Source of the DNA: JACCXM01 sp046328335
Lineage (GTDB): Bacteria; Chloroflexota; Chloroflexia; Thermomicrobiales; UBA6265
Reading direction: 5' to 3'
Length of the DNA: 64,000 nt
Assembly: GCA_046328335.1 (NCBI GenBank)
Contig: JAXLWU010000004.1
Location: 124,001 to 188,000, forward strand
A program made the position numbers and the translations under genes. Each line of letters opens with the position of its first letter. Within the stretch, counting starts at the first letter, position 1. Shown in pieces: positions 43,991-53,260 of the stretch. The notes beneath the pieces were generated by a model. It had not been told where the DNA came from, did no database searches, and saw nothing but the letters and a program-made list of their open reading frames with translations.

Positions 43991-45878
43991 CCTTCGCCAC
44001 AGCCTCGGTGCCGCGCTCGCACTGATCGCGACCGCGTCCCTCGGCGCAGTCTCAGCCGGTGCCTGGCAGGCCACGCCGGAGGCGTCGCCACCCGTCGCGC
44101 AAGTCACCTGCCCCGCGCCGCCGGTGAGCCCTACGGCGCTGGTCGAGGTCCTGCGCGAGCCGGTGCCGGAGGATCCGGCGATCGACACCCCCCGCGGCGA
44201 CGCGGTTCCCCCCGCTGAACGGGCGACCATCGGCGAGCTGGCGGCAACGTGGCAACAATGCCTTGCCGCCGGCGATCTCCCGGCGCTCCTCGGCCTCTTC
44301 ACGAACGATGGCATCAACCGGCTCTTTGGCGAACGCTCCCCCTACATCGGCGGGCCGGCAGGAGTCACGGTCGCCATTCGCGACGTGCATGATGTCATCC
44401 GCCTGCCGGATGGCCGTATCGCCGCCACCGTCATGGTCGATCCCTCCGGGCGCGGCGAAACTGCGCCGGAGCCGATCCTGTTCGTGATCGAGCAGGGGGA
44501 CGACGGCGTCTGGCGCATCGACAATGCCCGCGCGGAAGAGGGTCCGGTCGGCGCCGCGGGACACCTTCCCAGCGATCCCGGGGCGCCCCCACGCGCGTTG
44601 CTGCGCCGTCCCGTCGCCCCCGGTCCCAATGTCCCCGTCCCCGCACCCGGACCGATGGTGCCGATGCGCGGCGCCGATGTCGCTCGCACTGGCATCCAGA
44701 CCGGCGTCCCACCAGCGACCGAACCCGAGGAACGATGGCGGACCCCAACCGGGTGGCATTCCGATGCCCAGCCGGTGGCGTCGCGCGGGTTGATCTACTT
44801 CGGCGGCTTCTCCCTCGGCGAGCGCACCTCCCTCCTGGCAGCGGTCGATGCCAGGACCGGCGGCGTCCGCTGGCAGACAACCGCGCCGGTCGCCTGGGCG
44901 GAGATACCCGATTCTCCCGCCATCAGCGGCGATATCCTCTACGCCCCAATCCAGGCGCCGGTGGCCGGCGTGCTCGCCGTGGCTCCGGCCACCGGCGAGG
45001 CGCTCTGGTTCGCACCATTCGGCTTCACCTCCGTTACCGCGCCCGCGATTGACGCCGATGCGTTGTACGTGGCCGGCTGGGGCGTCCGCAACAGCCGCGA
45101 TCGCGCCACCAACGACGAACTCGGCGTCGTCTTCGCGCTCGATCCCCGCACCGGCCGCGAGCACTGGCGCTTTCTCGCCCCAGCCCGCTTCGGCCCGCTC
45201 GCGGTCAGTGGCGAGACGGTCTACATTCCGAGCGATCACGGCCTCTTTGCGCTCGATCGCGCCACCGGCCAGAAGCGCTGGCAGGCGCGCTTTTCGCCGC
45301 AAACGGGAGTGGTGCCGGTCGTGGCGAGAGACACGGTCGTTTTCGCTGGCGAGGAAGTCACCTCCGGCAAGACCGGCGTCTTCGCGCTCGACGCGGCAAG
45401 CGGCGCGCTGCGTTGGGGCAAGGGCCTGCCGATCTCCCCCGGCACGCGCGCCGGCGCCGCGGTCGCCAATGACGCCGTCTACATCACCACCTGGGAAGCG
45501 CCAAAGGACAACCTCGCCCTCGGCATACCAACCATCCGCGCCTTCGCGCTCGCCTCCGGCGAGCAGCGCTGGATGCGCAGGATCGGCTCCTCCGCCCGGC
45601 CCGTCGCGATCGGCGCGGGAACGGTGACCACGCCGGTGATCGCCGGCGGCAATGTGCTGTTCGGGGTCAGCGTGCGGACCCCCGCGCCCGGGGCGCCGGT
45701 CAATGTCGACGGGGTCTATGCGGTCGATACCGCCAAAGGCGCGGTGCTGTGGCACGCCGCTCCGACGACCCCCGTTCGCTCCGCTCCGGCGGTCTACGAT
45801 GGCACGGTGTACGCGATGGGCGGCCGTCGCGCGCGCGGCGGGGTCTCCGAAGGGATCCTGATCGCGCTCGGCCCGTAA
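43980..45878 (+). CDS. secreted PQQ-like beta-propeller protein with N-terminal NTF2-like domain
   Basis: 632 residues. Signal segment (ALALIATASLGAVSAGAWQA), then an NTF2-like region (LAATWQQCLAAGDLPALLGL, GVWRIDNARAEEG) and PQQ-type propeller repeats (AAVDARTGGVRWQTTAPVAW, VFALDPRTGREHWRFLAPAR, GLFALDRATGQKRWQARFSP). No PQQ-coordinating dehydrogenase residues were identified, so it may be a binding or assembly protein rather than an enzyme. Its NTF2-like part resembles the tail of the CopC-CopD-cytochrome fusion at 54470. Start overlaps the Usp gene by 11 nt. Confidence 0.8.
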   Translation: MARDLRHSLGAALALIATASLGAVSAGAWQATPEASPPVAQVTCPAPPVSPTALVEVLREPVPEDPAIDTPRGDAVPPAERATIGELAATWQQCLAAGDLPALLGLFTNDGINRLFGERSPYIGGPAGVTVAIRDVHDVIRLPDGRIAATVMVDPSGRGETAPEPILFVIEQGDDGVWRIDNARAEEGPVGAAGHLPSDPGAPPRALLRRPVAPGPNVPVPAPGPMVPMRGADVARTGIQTGVPPATEPEERWRTPTGWHSDAQPVASRGLIYFGGFSLGERTSLLAAVDARTGGVRWQTTAPVAWAEIPDSPAISGDILYAPIQAPVAGVLAVAPATGEALWFAPFGFTSVTAPAIDADALYVAGWGVRNSRDRATNDELGVVFALDPRTGREHWRFLAPARFGPLAVSGETVYIPSDHGLFALDRATGQKRWQARFSPQTGVVPVVARDTVVFAGEEVTSGKTGVFALDAASGALRWGKGLPISPGTRAGAAVANDAVYITTWEAPKDNLALGIPTIRAFALASGEQRWMRRIGSSARPVAIGAGTVTTPVIAGGNVLFGVSVRTPAPGAPVNVDGVYAVDTAKGAVLWHAAPTTPVRSAPAVYDGTVYAMGGRRARGGVSEGILIALGP

Positions 45879-45897
45879 CAGGTCGGGGGATTCGGCT

Positions 45898-47550
45898 ATG
45901 ACCGACGATGCTTCCAAACCCCACGTGACGAAGCTGCTCCACAAGGTGTTGACCCAATTGCGAAGACGCGGGCGGGAGGTAGTGCTCGCCGATTCTACTG
46001 GCGCGTCGCTTACCGGCCGTGACGCGCTGCTGCGTTCTCTGGTCCTTGCCCGCCTGCTCCGGCGCGTCCTCGCCAAAGACGGCCGCAACGTCGGGGTGCT
46101 GCTGCCCCCGACGGTCGCCGGCGCGGTGACCAACCTGGCACTGGCGCTCGACCGGCGAGTCGCCGTCAACCTCAACTATTCGTTATCGCCGGACCTCATC
46201 CGCTTCTCGATCGCCGAGGCGGGCATCCGGCAGGTCATTACCTCGCGGACCTTTCTCAAGCGGATGCCCCTGGATCTCGGCGAGGTCGAAACGATCGTGC
46301 TCGAAGATCTCGCCAAACGAGCCAGCGCGGTCGACAAGGCGGCCGCCGCGCTGCTGTCGGCGCTGCCGGTTCCCTGGGTGGAGCGCATCCTCGGCATCGA
46401 CGCCATCCCCGAAAACGACCTGATGACCATCATCTTCACCTCCGGGTCGACTGGGAGACCGAAAGGAGTGATGCTCTCCTGGCGCAGCATCGAGGCCAAT
46501 ACCGGCATGGTCGATGCCTTGCTTCACCTCCGCCGCGACGATGTGATGCTCGGCATCCTCCCCTTCTTCCATGCTTTCGGCTACACGATCACGCTCTGGA
46601 CCCCGCTGGCGATGGGGGTCGGCGCCGTCTACCACCACAATCCGCTCGAGAGCCGTGCCATCGGGCACCTCAGCCGCGAGCATCACGCCACCATCCTGCT
46701 CGCCACGCCAACCCTCTTGCGCGCCTTCACGCAGCGGGTCCCCGCTGAGGATTTCGCGACTCTCGAACTGGCCGCGGCGGGATCGGAGCGACTACCCGCC
46801 GCTATTCAGGACGCTTTCGCGGCCAAGTTCGGCATCCGGCCGTTCCAGGGGTACGGCGCGACCGAACTCGGTCCGATCGTCTCCGCGAACGTTCCCGCCT
46901 CCCGCGCCATCGGCGATCCGGCGCTCAGCCTGCGGGAAGGGACCGTGGGACGGCCCGCCAAAGGGGTGCGGGTGGAAGTCCGCGATCTCGAAACCGGCCA
47001 ACCACTGGGGGCGGGGGAACAGGGTCTCCTCTGGGTCACTGGTCCACACGTCATGCTCGGCTACCTGAATCGACCGGAGCAGACGGCCGAGGTCCTGGTG
47101 GACGGCTGGTACAACACCGGCGATGTCGTCTCGATCGACGCCGATGGGTTCATCACCATCGTCGGACGGGCCAGCCGCTTCGCCAAGATCGGCGGCGAAA
47201 CCGTCCCCTTCGCCGCCATCGAGGAAGTCCTTGCCACGCTCGCCGGTGGCAGTGACGACGGCGCGCCGCGCGCGGTTGTCACCGCGGTTCCCGACCCGGC
47301 CACCGGCGAGCGGCTGGTCGTCATTCATACCGCGCTGGAAACCACCCCCGGCGAACTGGTGAAGGCGATGTCACAGGCGGGTCTGCCCCGCATCTACCTC
47401 CCCAACCCCGCCGATTTCCATCAGATCGAGACTATGCCCCTGATCGGCATCGGCAAGGTCGATCTCCCCGCCATCCAGCGCATTGCTCTCGCGGCCGCCT
47501 CGCCGCGTGCCACACGCGGCGCGCCGGCGTCCAGCTCGAGCCAGGGTTAG
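45898..47550 (+). CDS. AMP-dependent acyl synthetase/ligase
   Basis: 550-residue adenylate-forming enzyme. The P-loop IIFTSGSTGRPKGVMLSW, GYGATELGPIV and the hinge region (WYNTGDVVSIDADGFITIVG) with the downstream GRASRFAKIGGE and the closing IGIGKVDLPA lysine give a complete ligase. It activates a fatty or other carboxylic acid as acyl-AMP before transfer to CoA or an acyl carrier; it resembles the acyl-ACP synthetase part of Aas. There is no acyltransferase domain here. The start is 20 bp after the propeller gene stop, so they may share a transcript. Confidence 0.87.
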   Translation: MTDDASKPHVTKLLHKVLTQLRRRGREVVLADSTGASLTGRDALLRSLVLARLLRRVLAKDGRNVGVLLPPTVAGAVTNLALALDRRVAVNLNYSLSPDLIRFSIAEAGIRQVITSRTFLKRMPLDLGEVETIVLEDLAKRASAVDKAAAALLSALPVPWVERILGIDAIPENDLMTIIFTSGSTGRPKGVMLSWRSIEANTGMVDALLHLRRDDVMLGILPFFHAFGYTITLWTPLAMGVGAVYHHNPLESRAIGHLSREHHATILLATPTLLRAFTQRVPAEDFATLELAAAGSERLPAAIQDAFAAKFGIRPFQGYGATELGPIVSANVPASRAIGDPALSLREGTVGRPAKGVRVEVRDLETGQPLGAGEQGLLWVTGPHVMLGYLNRPEQTAEVLVDGWYNTGDVVSIDADGFITIVGRASRFAKIGGETVPFAAIEEVLATLAGGSDDGAPRAVVTAVPDPATGERLVVIHTALETTPGELVKAMSQAGLPRIYLPNPADFHQIETMPLIGIGKVDLPAIQRIALAAASPRATRGAPASSSSQG

Positions 47551-47644
47551 TGGCCGGTCCACGATCATGACGCGACGATTCACCATCGCCAACGAACCTG
47601 GAAATCTTCATCCAGATTCTCTATGGCAACCCGCACCGACGACA

Positions 47645-47679
47645 GAGACCCCTCTTCCGGTGCGCGGAAGAGGGGTCTC
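47645..47679. terminator. family A-type hairpin between convergent genes
   Basis: Perfect 15-bp stem GAGACCCCTCTTCCG / CGGAAGAGGGGTCTC with a GTGCG loop. It lies between the AMP-ligase and the convergent DUF4397 gene and could terminate both. There is no U-run on either side. Confidence 0.55.
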
Positions 47680-47717
47680 GATAGGGGCTACGCGGGCGCC
47701 CGGAACAGAACTTCCGG

Positions 47718-48509
47718 CTACTCCTCCGGCGCCGGCCCACGCCCGCAGCAGGCCTTCGCGATCAGGGGGAGAACGGTGAATGCCGGATTGCCCGCGACCA
47801 GGCCAATCGCAAAGATGTCGTAAACCTGACCGCTCTTCAACTGGACGTCGGGAACGGTAAGAACCACCGTAGAGGTGTTGGCAACCAGCACCTGCACGTC
47901 GTACGTGCCGGCGGGTACCTCGACCGGGTTTGCGGCGTTCGGGAAGGCCAGGTTCTTGGCGAGAAAGATATCGGTGCCTGCCACCTTGACGTCGACAGCC
48001 GGCGCGCCCGGCGAGTTGTGGATGATGCGGACTCGTGCTGTCTTCTTGCCCAGGCGCGTGCGAGGAATCGGGTAAACCTGCGCTTCGATATCCACGAGCA
48101 ATCCGGTTGCCGAGACTTCGTACGACGCACAGCCGTCGAGAACGACATCCTCGTCGATGACGAACGGTGTCGTCTCGCCCGCCGGGGTCACCTTGACGTT
48201 GTGCTCCCCGGCCGGAATCTGGAGCAGCGCCGTTGCCTTGCCGAACGCGAGATTTTCGATCGCCAGGGCGTCGTCAACATAGACATCGACATTCGGCGCG
48301 TTCGGGGACGCATGCACCACCCGAACTCTGGACTGATTCTTCTTCCCCTTCTTGCAGCACTTCGCGCACTTCTTCTTGTTCTTGCCGAGTGCGACTCCGG
48401 GACCCACGAGCGAGGCCGTCGCGGCTGCCGCGAACGCGGCCAGCGCCGCCCGCCGGGTGGTTACCGGGTCAATCACCCCGCGCGGTCCGAACAATCTTCC
48501 CTGAACCAT
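47718..48509 (-). CDS. secreted DUF4397 protein
   Basis: 263 residues from the ATG at 48509. Twin-arginine-type start (TTRRAALAAFAAAATASLVG), Lys/Cys cluster (KNKKKCAKCCKKGKKN), then two DUF4397 repeats (RVRVVHASPNAPNVDVYVDD and RVRIIHNSPGAPAVDVKVAG). DUF4397 domains are beta-rich and found on many bacterial surface proteins, role unknown. The cysteine cluster before the domains is a feature shared with other secreted proteins here. Confidence 0.85.
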   Translation of the reverse strand: MVQGRLFGPRGVIDPVTTRRAALAAFAAAATASLVGPGVALGKNKKKCAKCCKKGKKNQSRVRVVHASPNAPNVDVYVDDALAIENLAFGKATALLQIPAGEHNVKVTPAGETTPFVIDEDVVLDGCASYEVSATGLLVDIEAQVYPIPRTRLGKKTARVRIIHNSPGAPAVDVKVAGTDIFLAKNLAFPNAANPVEVPAGTYDVQVLVANTSTVVLTVPDVQLKSGQVYDIFAIGLVAGNPAFTVLPLIAKACCGRGPAPEE

Positions 48510-48730
48510 GGCGCATCCCTCCAGCAGCCACAAATCCCAAATCGCGCCGCCACGCGGCGGCTCACGCCAGCGCCGCCTGGCGGGCGCTCCAATAACGAGT
48601 CTATGGGGCAGGCGGAGGTGATCAGGCCATGCAACGTAGCACCTGAAACAGGCCAGCCAACGCGGGACTACACGGCAGGCTACATTGCGGACACCACGGG
48701 GAACGTCCGCACTTCTGCGATACTCCCCTC

Positions 48731-50077
48731 ATGGCGGGACCACTCATCTTTCCAGAATCGTGGGTCTGGGGCGCGGCGACCGCCGCCTATCAGATCGAGG
48801 GCGCCGTCCGTGACGGCGGCCGCGGCATTTCGATCTGGGATGTCTTCAGCCACTCGCCCGGCAAGGTCGCCAACGGCGACACCGGCGACATCGCCTGCGA
48901 TCATTTCCATCGCTATCCGGAAGACATCGCCCTGATGCAGGAGTTGGGGCTCGGCGGCTATCGCTTCTCGATCGCCTGGCCGCGCATCTTCCCCACCGGC
49001 GCCGGCCGCCCGAACGCGGAGGGCCTCGATTTCTACCGGAGACTCGTCGATCGTCTCCATGCCGCCGGCATCACTCCGTACGTGACCCTCTATCACTGGG
49101 ATCTGCCGCAGCCGTTACAGGATCGCGGCGGCTGGACCAACCGCGACACGGCCCGCCGTTTTGGCGAACTCGCGCACACCGTCGCCGCTGCCCTGGGCGA
49201 CGGTGTCCATCACTGGGTGACCATCAACGAGCCGTGGGTCGCCGGGTTCCTCGGCCACCTTCTGGGTGTCCACGCGCCAGGAACGCGCGATCTGGCAACA
49301 GCCTTGACCGCCACCCACAATCTGCTCCTCGCCCATGGCGAAGGAATGAGCGCGCTCCGCTCCGAGATGCGCGACGGCGACGCGGCGGGCATCGCGCTCA
49401 ATCTGGCCCCATGCGTCCCCGCCGGTGATAGCAACGCCGATCTCGAAGCGGCCTATCGCGTCGATGGCTTCTCCAACCGCTGGTTTCTCGATGCCCTCTA
49501 CCGCGGTCAATACCCTGACGACATGCTCCAGATCTACGGCGACGCCATGCCGGAGATCCTTCCGGGCGACATGGACCTCATCGCGCAGCCGACCGATCTC
49601 CTCGCGGTGAACTACTACACCCGCTCCGTGGTCGAATACGACCCCCGCGATCCGTTCCTGCAGGCCAAGCGCATCGTGCCCCGGGGCGCACCGGTGACCG
49701 CCATGGGCTGGGAGGTCTACCCGGAGGGGTTGTACGACATCCTCAAGCGAGTCCACGATGACTACGCGCCGCCCCATCTGCTCATCACCGAGAACGGCGC
49801 CGCGTATGACGACGCGCTGATCGAGGGCAAGGTCGACGACCCTCTGCGCGAACGCTTCCTGCACGAGCACCTGATCCAGGCCCATCGCGCCGTCAGCGAT
49901 GGGGTACCGCTGGAGGGATATTTCGTCTGGTCGCTCCTCGACAACTTCGAGTGGGCCTGGGGCTACGGCATGCGCTTCGGTCTGATCTATATCGACTATG
50001 CCACCCAGGAGCGAATCATCAAGCGCAGCGGTCACTGGTACGCCGCCGTCACCCGTGAACATGGCGTGAGCGGGTAG
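48731..50077 (+). CDS. GH1 beta-glucosidase
   Basis: 448 residues, standard GH1 length. Acid/base Glu E167 in VTINEPWVAGF and nucleophile E354 in LLITENGAAYDD are both present, as is the N-terminal signature FPESWVWGAATAAYQIEG. Cytoplasmic, no signal peptide. Hydrolyses beta-glucosides or related sugars; substrate range is not readable from sequence. It stands alone. Confidence 0.95.
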   Translation: MAGPLIFPESWVWGAATAAYQIEGAVRDGGRGISIWDVFSHSPGKVANGDTGDIACDHFHRYPEDIALMQELGLGGYRFSIAWPRIFPTGAGRPNAEGLDFYRRLVDRLHAAGITPYVTLYHWDLPQPLQDRGGWTNRDTARRFGELAHTVAAALGDGVHHWVTINEPWVAGFLGHLLGVHAPGTRDLATALTATHNLLLAHGEGMSALRSEMRDGDAAGIALNLAPCVPAGDSNADLEAAYRVDGFSNRWFLDALYRGQYPDDMLQIYGDAMPEILPGDMDLIAQPTDLLAVNYYTRSVVEYDPRDPFLQAKRIVPRGAPVTAMGWEVYPEGLYDILKRVHDDYAPPHLLITENGAAYDDALIEGKVDDPLRERFLHEHLIQAHRAVSDGVPLEGYFVWSLLDNFEWAWGYGMRFGLIYIDYATQERIIKRSGHWYAAVTREHGVSG

Positions 50078-50492
50078 CGGCAGACCAACAATCGTGGGCG
50101 GCGTTCGCCGCAACTGCGCTCGTTGCGTGGTCCCGATGGAGTGACCCCAGCACGTATTGACTGCAGCTGACGATCGCCGCCTTCACGGGACGAGCGGCTT
50201 TTCGCGCTGTGCCATCCCCCGCACCCCGCTGACTGGCCGCGCTCCGGAGCAGCCAGTCGTCGGATTCCTTCTCCTAATCGAGGCCGTGACGCGGCTGACG
50301 TTGACACATTGACTCCCCCCGGTCAGACCGGTTCACTGCGAGTTTCCGGCCGCGTTGTGATCTGGCCCCAGCCTCAATCGTTCGAGATTTGCTTTTCCTT
50401 TGCTTTTGCTAAAATGGTGAGGAAACCACCGTAATGACAAACGCCCCTCGCTTCTGCACACGTATTCGAGTCACGCAAAGGGGAACGCTGCC
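50078..50492 (+). other. intergenic with AT-rich promoter-like patch
   Basis: 415 bp without a gene. The AT-rich stretch 50388-50415 contains TTTGCT, 16 nt, TAAAAT, a weak sigma-70-like promoter for the cysteine-rich protein gene; the leader would be about 70 nt. No repeat copy seen. Confidence 0.35.
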
Positions 50493-51818
50493 GTGGACGG
50501 GTCCCACTTCGATGCCTTCGTCAAAGCCGTTGGTCAGCACGCGCCCCGGCGCGCCATCGTCCGTGGTCTCCTCGGCGGTGGTCTCACCTCCCTCCTGACC
50601 GTGATCGCAAGCGCCGCGCGGCACGGGGCGGGTCGGCATGCGGTGTCCGCGAACAAGCCCAAGAAGCCCAAGAAGCACAAGAAACACAAGAAGTCCCGTC
50701 CGCCGCGGGACGACGCGCCGCCCTGCGTCGACGGCGCGTGTCCGCTGCCCCCGGGCTGCGCGCAGCCTGCCGTGGCGGACTGCGCCGCGGCGTTCATCGC
50801 GGCCACCCAGATCGACTTGGCGGGGTGCCAATCCGCCTGCGCCGAGGCGGACAGCCCCGGCTGTCAGGCCTGTCTCGACCCGATCGTGCGCGCCCATCTC
50901 CCCGCGGCGCACACCTGCATCGCCGCGGGCTGCGCGTTTTCGCTCGCGTGGACCGATCCTGCCTCCCGCGGATCGGCGACCCGTCATCGTGCGTGGTCAC
51001 CATCAGGACGAGCGGGCGACCGCGCCTGGTGGGAACGGGTCTGCGCCAAACCCACCTGTTGCTTCAGCAACCTGGAGACGTGCGGGGAAAGTGCGCGCGA
51101 CACCCTGGTGAAGTGCGGCGTCGGGGCGTTGGTTGCCGCTGGCCGCGGCGGACCCGCCGCCGGGATCGGGGCGGCGGTGCTCTGCCTGGGCAACTACGCC
51201 TATGACACGGGGGCCTGCCTGGCTCGCTTCGGGTGTCGCGACGGCGAATGTGTTGCGGGCGATCGCTGCGTCTGTCCCGCGGGTGGCACCCAGTGCGGCG
51301 CCCAATGCTGCCACGTCGATCAGACCTGCTGCGGGGGCCAATGCTGCCCCGAGAACCCGTTCGAAGGCGAGCACTACTGCTGCGGCGACGCGACCCGAGG
51401 CAAATGCTGTTCCCGCTTTGCGTCAGACTGCCATGCCGGCAGGGCGAGCGATCCGCCGGTCTGCTGCTTCCCGGGCGATACCGCATGCCATGGGACCTGC
51501 TGCGTCGGTCAGCAGAAGTGCTGTGACGACGGTACCTGCGTCGCTCTGGACGCGTGTTGTCCGGATGATCCGACCTGCTGCGCTTCTGGTGGACGTCGTC
51601 TCGACGGGTCTGGCACGCCAACCACCTGCTGCCCCGCCGGGGAAGCCGCCTGCCCGGCAGGTGGGTGTTGTTCCGCCGGGCAGCACTGCTGTCCCACCGG
51701 CGGGTGCTGCCACGATGGCGATACCTGTTGCTTCCGGGAGAGTTCCCAGACGAAGTTCTGTTGTCCCCCCGGCGCGCAATGTATGCAGACCGGGCTCCCA
51801 TGTTGCAGTAATTGCTAA
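50493..51818 (+). CDS. Tat-exported granulin-like cysteine-rich protein
   Basis: 441 residues from a GTG (AAAGGGG upstream). N-terminus MDGSHFDAFVKAVGQHAPRR plus AIVRGLLGGG is the same leader as at 18450 and 18852. A Lys-rich linker (KPKKPKKHKKHKKSRPP) follows, then an alpha-helical Cys-bearing part. The last 190 residues are dense CC pairs spaced 5-12 apart (CGAQCCHVDQTCCGGQCCP, CCPAGEAACPAGGCCSAGQH, CCPTGGCCHDGDTCC). The pair spacing resembles granulin or similar disulfide-stacked folds. It needs efficient disulfide formation outside the cell. Function unknown. Confidence 0.82.
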   Translation: MDGSHFDAFVKAVGQHAPRRAIVRGLLGGGLTSLLTVIASAARHGAGRHAVSANKPKKPKKHKKHKKSRPPRDDAPPCVDGACPLPPGCAQPAVADCAAAFIAATQIDLAGCQSACAEADSPGCQACLDPIVRAHLPAAHTCIAAGCAFSLAWTDPASRGSATRHRAWSPSGRAGDRAWWERVCAKPTCCFSNLETCGESARDTLVKCGVGALVAAGRGGPAAGIGAAVLCLGNYAYDTGACLARFGCRDGECVAGDRCVCPAGGTQCGAQCCHVDQTCCGGQCCPENPFEGEHYCCGDATRGKCCSRFASDCHAGRASDPPVCCFPGDTACHGTCCVGQQKCCDDGTCVALDACCPDDPTCCASGGRRLDGSGTPTTCCPAGEAACPAGGCCSAGQHCCPTGGCCHDGDTCCFRESSQTKFCCPPGAQCMQTGLPCCSNC

Positions 51819-51899
51819 TCCCCCACGCCCGGTCCAGAGCTGAGAGCGGCGGAGGCTATAGCGGCGTGCAAAGGGTGTGTAGTGCCGATGCACGCCATC

Positions 51900-51985
51900 G
51901 GTGTCATTCCGACGAAGGAGGGACCTCGGCGGTCGCGGTGCGTTCAACCGATACCGAGGTTCCTCGCGGCGGCTCGGAATGCCAC
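51900..51985 (-). repeat. family B hairpin repeat, copy 5
   Basis: GGTGTCATTCCGACGAAGG at the left and GGCTCGGAATGCCAC at the right, with GAGGGACCTCGG and GAGGTTCCTCGCG between. Confidence 0.7.
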
Positions 51986-52076
51986 GTCTTTCGCACGCCG
52001 TATAGGGGAAGGCACAGCCAGAAACAGAATTGGGGCATTCCACCGTACTTGGACGGCGACGAGGTGTGGCAAAAAG

Positions 52077-52175
52077 CCCCTCGCCCTGCGCACAGGGAGA
52101 GGGGTTGGGGTGAGGGTTCTCCGGGTTGGGGTGAGGGCACGCACCGCGTGACAGCGATGCCTCCCTCGTCAGGAT
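52077..52175 (+). repeat. family A repeat
   Basis: CCCCTCGCCCTGCGCACAGG, GAGAGGGGTTGGGGTGAGGG and a second GGGTTGGGGTGAGGGC. The stretch 51819-52202 holds only this copy and family B copy 5. Confidence 0.75.
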
Positions 52176-52202
52176 CAGGGAGCCGGAATTCGACTGTGCG
52201 CG

Positions 52203-53129
52203 CTACTGCCCCGGAGCGGCGTCATCGGCCCAGGTGATGAATGTCACCACGGCGGTCCCGTCATCGAGGGTCTGCACGGTCACCGTCTCGTTCGAGTCCA
52301 ACCCGCCCGGCACGGTCGGCAGGGTGGTCGGATCGAAGAAACCCTCGGACGACGCGTGGTTCTTGTTGCGGTGCTTCAGTTCTCGCCGTCGCTCCCGCGC
52401 CGCATCCTTGCGGTCCTGGTTCTTCTTGCTGCTGGCCTTCTTTTCGTCGTTCCCCGCGCTCTTCTGCCCCGAGTCCTTCGCCTTCTGGTTGCCGGAAACG
52501 GTGGTCGTCGAGTCCTTGTGATCGTACATCTTCGCCAGTTTCCGGAAGTCCTTGTTGATTGGCGTCAGATTGTTGAACACGGCTGACTGGCTGTCGTTCA
52601 TGCACGATTTGGTGTTGACGTGACCGAGTCCCATCGTGTGCCCGAGTTCGTGGCAGATGGTGTGCTGGCGCGCGGCCTCGCTGTTGTATTGCCCACCACG
52701 CTGGTTGAAGTAGGAATCGTTCAGCTGCAAGGTGGCGGCTTCGATATGCTGCCGGCTCTTGTCGAAATAGAGCCGTGTCAGCCCGAGCCAGCCCTCCTGA
52801 GTGCCGTAGTTGAAGTTGCACACCTCGACCATGCCCTTGGTCTGGTCGCAGTTCTTGGCGGTCGTCGAACCCGACACGGCCTTCAGGACAACGGTATCGT
52901 TCTCGTTCCAGTCCGAAATCGCCCGCTTGATGCGCTTGTCCCAACCGCCATCGACGTTCTCGCCGATCTTGAGGGTAAACGGCGTACTCTTGCGCGCCCA
53001 GTGATAGTCGTTCGAGGACTGACTGGCGAGTGCCGGCGCCAGTGGTCCAAGGAGCAGGACCAGCGCAAATCCGGCCACCACGATTCGCTGCAAGGAGTGT
53101 CTGGTCACGCTGCGTATCCCCCATTTCAC
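52203..53129 (-). CDS. secreted matrixin-type zinc metalloprotease
   Basis: 308 residues. N-terminal signal peptide (LQRIVVAGFALVLLLGPLAP). The catalytic domain has HTICHELGHTMGLGHVNTKS with the HExxHxxGxxH zinc site, followed by CMND at the place of the Met-turn. The propeptide-like part before it (WARKSTPFTLKIGENVDGGW) resembles the secreted M10-like metalloproteases of bacteria. A Lys/Gln/Glu-rich disordered tail (KASSKKNQDRKDAARERRR) follows. Substrate unknown. Confidence 0.85.
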   Translation of the reverse strand: MKWGIRSVTRHSLQRIVVAGFALVLLLGPLAPALASQSSNDYHWARKSTPFTLKIGENVDGGWDKRIKRAISDWNENDTVVLKAVSGSTTAKNCDQTKGMVEVCNFNYGTQEGWLGLTRLYFDKSRQHIEAATLQLNDSYFNQRGGQYNSEAARQHTICHELGHTMGLGHVNTKSCMNDSQSAVFNNLTPINKDFRKLAKMYDHKDSTTTVSGNQKAKDSGQKSAGNDEKKASSKKNQDRKDAARERRRELKHRNKNHASSEGFFDPTTLPTVPGGLDSNETVTVQTLDDGTAVVTFITWADDAAPGQ

Positions 53130-53260
53130 CGTCAGAACAGAACCGAACCGCTTGCCACGGTTCGGTCACGCTCACGGTTTCAGCATGTTATGTCTCAATC
53201 ATAGCGCTCGCAAGCGTTGCCTGCCCAGCCCCAGCGGTCCCCATTTTCATGGAGACTCGC

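Noticed and set aside
5856..52175. CRISPR array made of the G-rich repeats
   Set aside because: Copies are scattered between genes, differ in length, and have no spacer pattern or cas genes.
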